DNA of 64,000 nucleotides, taken from Sinohyriopsis cumingii (taxonomy: Eukaryota > Mollusca > Bivalvia > Unionida > Unionidae). The position numbers and the translations under genes are program-made. The notes under the pieces are model-generated. The model searched no databases. It saw only the letters and a program-made list of their open reading frames with translations, and was not told where the DNA came from. Shown here piece after piece: positions 61,027 to 64,000 of the stretch (positions within the stretch are counted from its first letter, which is position 1; the number at the start of each line of letters is the position of its first letter). Where the stretch lies: NCBI GenBank assembly GCA_028554795.2, contig CM068825.1, positions 157,605,053-157,669,052 on the forward strand, read 5' to 3'.

Positions 61027-61690
61027 CGCGTGTTACACATCTATAGTCTTAATCGATATTATAAAAAAAACAACAAGTGTTGTTGAATTTAAACAAATAA
61101 TGTATTGCCTTAGAGTTCTATTACAAGTCCAAAGGTATCAAGTTCCAACTGAATTCCAGTGGTGTTGTAAATAAATTCCAATATGAATTATGTTGATTCT
61201 TCTCAAGTTTCGAACGTGCGAATGTGCTAATGGTCTGGAATGTGGCGATGTGCTAACGGTCTGCTGATGTATCATATTAATATAATCCCAAAATATCATG
61301 GACCGAATTCGCTTTGAATCCAAATTAATGCTTTAGTCCACGAATGTTATTAAGCACCTTGTAATTCCAGTAAATAATAGTTTGAATATATAAACCCACT
61401 CAAATTAAAGTTTGAATACGATATCCAATGTTCTTAATATTTAATCTATATTCAAGAGAAATATTACAGCTGTATTATGTTGTTTACCAAATAAATGTCG
61501 CTAGCTACGTACACCAGTAACTTGATTTCGAATTAAGGTCAGTTTCAAAATACAAATAAGCATAACATATAATCATTGAGAAAAAGCAACAAACAATGTA
61601 AATTATATATCCATAACAGTGCGCGAATTGTTGCATGGAAGATAAAAAGGCGCCACTCAGAGTAAAATTATTGGTTTTCGTCAGGGCCAC
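61027..61690 (-). repeat. LTR-like relic, minus orientation
   Basis: TGTTACACATCTATAGTC start and AACAACAAGTGTTGTTGAA, resembling the LTR start at 10886. Adjacent to an LTR in the opposite orientation. Confidence 0.45.
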
Positions 61691-62287
61691 GCTGGGTGTA
61701 TGTGATCTTTAACAAGTACCTAATTTCTATAAGCTTCTAGAACATGATCACGTGACCCCTTTTTACGTTTAGGAGACGATATAACCTCTGTTTTGTAGAG
61801 TTATTCTGAGTTGAAGCTGGGCGTTCTCTTACAATGGACATTGTATGTTGTGCTGTTTGGAGTTATTTCAAATTACTTGGATTCAAAAGGATTAATTATG
61901 TTACTTTTCTGGAAAATACGTGTGCTCGTGTGAAATTGTTGAACAAGGACCGTTTTCTATAAAATTTTATTCAAATATCTGAAACCGGAGTGATAATTAT
62001 TGTTTCAACAAGGAACTGTAGACTTCAACACTACAGATTGCAGCATACGTTATCGTCTTCCATCTTGGACTCGAACTTGAAATCAGTAGAACATTTTGTT
62101 ATTAGGACTTCAAAAATCGTATTCGTGGATTATTCTTGGATTATTTTTGGATTTGATTCTTAAAACTGTAAGTTCATATTTTTTCATTTTTACAAAATTT
62201 TCAAGGAAAATAAATTATTATTGTATTTTTCAAAGCTTGTTGTTTTCACTCTTTTGTGTTACTGTTTATTCGAGCCTAAACGCGTGA
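61691..62287 (+). repeat. Solo LTR of the Gypsy-type family
   Basis: Reverse-orientation match to 10886-11470, including TCGTGGATTATTCTTGGATT, GGATTTGATTCTTAAAAC, AAGCTTGTTGT and the end GAGCCTAAACGCGTGACA. Left boundary approximate. Confidence 0.65.
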
Positions 62288-62462
62288 CACGGAGCAAACC
62301 CAAACAATATGGAACCCTGGGACCCTACGCTTGATGGACATGAACGCTAACTGCCACTGATGTCCTCACATGTTAGTTTAACCTGAATCGTTAGGTTGAT
62401 GTCCGGTGCGATATTGTAACCGGTGCATACATGCATTCATACATTCATACATACATAAACCG

Positions 62463-62705
62463 CTCCGGTGATCTAGTGGTTAGAGCGTCCGCCTCGGATG
62501 CGGGAGTTCGTGGATTCGATCCCCAGCCGAGTCATACCAAAGACTTACAAAAAATTATACTAACAGCTGCCTCGCTTGGCGTTCAGCGTTAATAGGTTAG
62601 CGTTAGGACTGGTCAGCCTGGTGTCAGGATAATGTGACTGGGTGGGACATCATGCTGCATGATGAGGCATGATGGCGCAGTGCTAGACATCACTATAAAC
62701 TACCA
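62463..62705 (+). repeat. tRNA-derived SINE
   Basis: A box TGATCTAGTGGTTAGAGCG (~62471) and B box GGATTCGATCC (~62514), then a non-tRNA body with CTGCCTCGCTTGGCGTTCAG and GTGACTGGGTGGGACATCAT. The body resembles molluscan SINEs as I recall them. The tRNA part lacks a paired acceptor stem, so it is not a tRNA gene. Confidence 0.7.
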
Positions 62706-62769
62706 CATTGCAGACATCATAGCGATATGACTGAAAAATTGTTAAAGCTACGTTAAAAATCAAAATCAC

Positions 62770-62890
62770 ATCACATACATACATGCATGCATGCATGCAT
62801 GCATACATACACACATAAGTACGTACGTACGCACGTACGTGCGTGCGTGCGCGCATGCATGCATGAATGCATCCGTACATACATACAATC
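62770..62890. repeat. Compound CATA/CATG/CGTA microsatellite
   Basis: Tetranucleotide runs ACAT, GCAT, GTAC/GTGC. The open frames through it are artefacts. Confidence 0.92.
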
Positions 62891-63810
62891 GTGTTTTGCT
62901 GAATATAGTCTCGATAACATTGGAAAATGGTATTCTTTTGCATCAATCAAATCCAGTACAAGTATTGTCTTTCCACAATTAATAGCATCATATATAATCA
63001 TTCTATGAAAAATTTTCAACTAGTTTATTTAAATATCAGACAAAAGTTCAGTCAGGATACTGAAAATGGTTTTTAGCATCCCTCGCTTTGTAAGATAGTA
63101 ATCAGAACTGGTCTTGTTGTTAGCGTCAATGCCATCACGAGACTTCTTCCATATTAATTGCTTTTAGTTTAGTTTTGTACTACACCGTTTTCTTAGACGG
63201 TTGAATAGATATGCCAAAGTCATACATTAAAATATCGCATCCGGGGGAGACATAATTTATGGTTTAATCACTGTATCTCATTGTTATTAATTTGGCAAAT
63301 ATCTTCAATACTGCCAAAACCTTACCAGCATTTTTTCTATAGATTTCATTGCCTCTCGAGTTTTTTGCATAATCTTGTGCAATATTTTGTTGTTTGTTTT
63401 TTTTTAACTATAAAATATGTATCTGTTAGAATTTTTAAAAAATGTAGATAAAATTAAAATCGGAGTTTTTTTAGGTTAATACATTTCAGTACGTCATTAT
63501 TATCCTTCGTTATCTTATCTAGGTGTCTCATTTCATTTATCACCTTATCAAAACATGAACTTGTGATACTGTTATAGATGTATACTACATTTCGTTTTAA
63601 ATCAGGTTTTGTAATTATTTCAAACATATGTTCTTACATCATCTTTTCAACCATACCATTCAGGTCACATCCGTCGAACTTACCAAACTATATCCATCCC
63701 ATATTTCATCATATACTTCATCGAGTTATTTAAACTAAATTGATATACAATATAGTTTTAGATGATTGTTTAAACATTTACCTGAGCATCTTCAACAAAT
63801 ACATATACAG
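62891..63810. other. A/T-rich, no gene recognised
   Basis: No open frame with a recognisable domain; probably host intergenic or intronic sequence. Confidence 0.45.
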
Positions 63811-63813
63811 TGT

Positions 63814-63848
<35 letters not shown>

Positions 63849-63901
63849 ATATCGGCATTTTGTCAGTTTATCTGTAGTTGTATTGGTATATATATATATA
63901 T
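63811..63901. repeat. (TG)n and (TA)n microsatellites
   Basis: TG run at ~63814-63847 and TA run at ~63887-63901. Confidence 0.93.
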
Positions 63902-64000
63902 GGGGGGTGTTTAACTGATGGTAAATGATTTTATTTAATTTTTATAATCTTTATTCATGACTGTAAATTGTGTAAAATATCTTTTTTTCGTTCGGCTTAC

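Noticed and set aside
62463-62535. Possible functional tRNA gene
   Set aside because: A and B boxes are present but no good acceptor stem, and a SINE body follows.
62683-63019. Several overlapping frames rich in Cys/Met/His/Ala
   Set aside because: Translation of tetranucleotide microsatellites.
1-64000. CRISPR array or bacterial operon
   Set aside because: No regular short direct repeats with unique spacers; all gene families are eukaryotic virus-like or retroelement types.

Overview
The window is a piece of an animal nuclear genome, probably a mollusc. The evidence is a CR1/L2-type LINE, Ty3/Gypsy-type LTR relics, tRNA-derived SINEs (the one near 62.5 kb resembles molluscan SINEs as I remember them), abundant microsatellites and, above all, several Polinton (Maverick)-family virus-like elements. 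No convincing single-copy host gene, rRNA, functional tRNA or CRISPR array was seen.

Layout. (1) 1-7300: Polinton A, reversed, running off the left edge: protein-primed DNA polymerase, packaging ATPase, core protein and small accessory genes, all relic. (2) 7.3-17.7 kb: flank with a Gypsy-type relic and its LTR (7.4-11.5 kb), an AT microsatellite, a SINE-like piece, a LINE (13.6-15.44 kb), and the left part of an old Polinton-like relic E (15.4-17.73 kb). (3) 17741-58843: Polinton B, bounded by matching long terminal inverted repeats and a perfect 6-bp target duplication CTCGTG. It is a close relative of A and is broken. (4) 28306-42981: Polinton-like element C, nested inside B, with ~200-bp terminal inverted repeats and a perfect 6-bp duplication CTCACA. 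C looks whole and is A/T-richer than B. It carries both capsid proteins, adenain-type protease, fibre-like protein, a PolB-SF1 helicase fusion, integrase, a parvovirus-type phospholipase A2 domain, zinc ribbons, a homing-type HNH nuclease and its own packaging ATPase. (5) 52.4-57 kb, inside B's right arm: an old Polinton scrap D between inverted arms, and a hairpin MITE. (6) 58.85-60.5 kb: the other half of relic E, which B split. Then LTR relics, a SINE and microsatellites to the end. The nesting is therefore E (oldest), then B, then C (youngest).

How the genes fit together. B and A share the classic Polinton programme: PolB replicates from a protein primer; integrase with a C-terminal chromodomain inserts the element; capsid protein, adenain-like protease, FtsK/HerA-type ATPase, a lysine-rich core protein and a pVI-like protein form the particle module. 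B adds two BIR (inhibitor-of-apoptosis) proteins and two F-box-like proteins that could act on the host. C runs a different replication module with a related particle module.

The most striking observation is that seven small accessory genes of A and B (coiled-coil or charged proteins of unknown function) each end not at an AATAAA signal but in a near-perfect replication-dependent histone mRNA 3' end: a 6-bp stem and 4-nt loop (GGCCCTTTTCAGGGCC or AGCCCTTTTCAGGGCT), a flanking ACCCA-type box and a downstream GAAAAGA element. Core genes use ordinary AATAAA signals. Three of these accessory genes also share a promoter box, TTTTCCTTCACGTCCGCGC, just upstream of a TATA box. This suggests a virus-like element that has captured the host's S-phase, non-polyadenylated mRNA pathway for one class of its genes. 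I know of no description of this.
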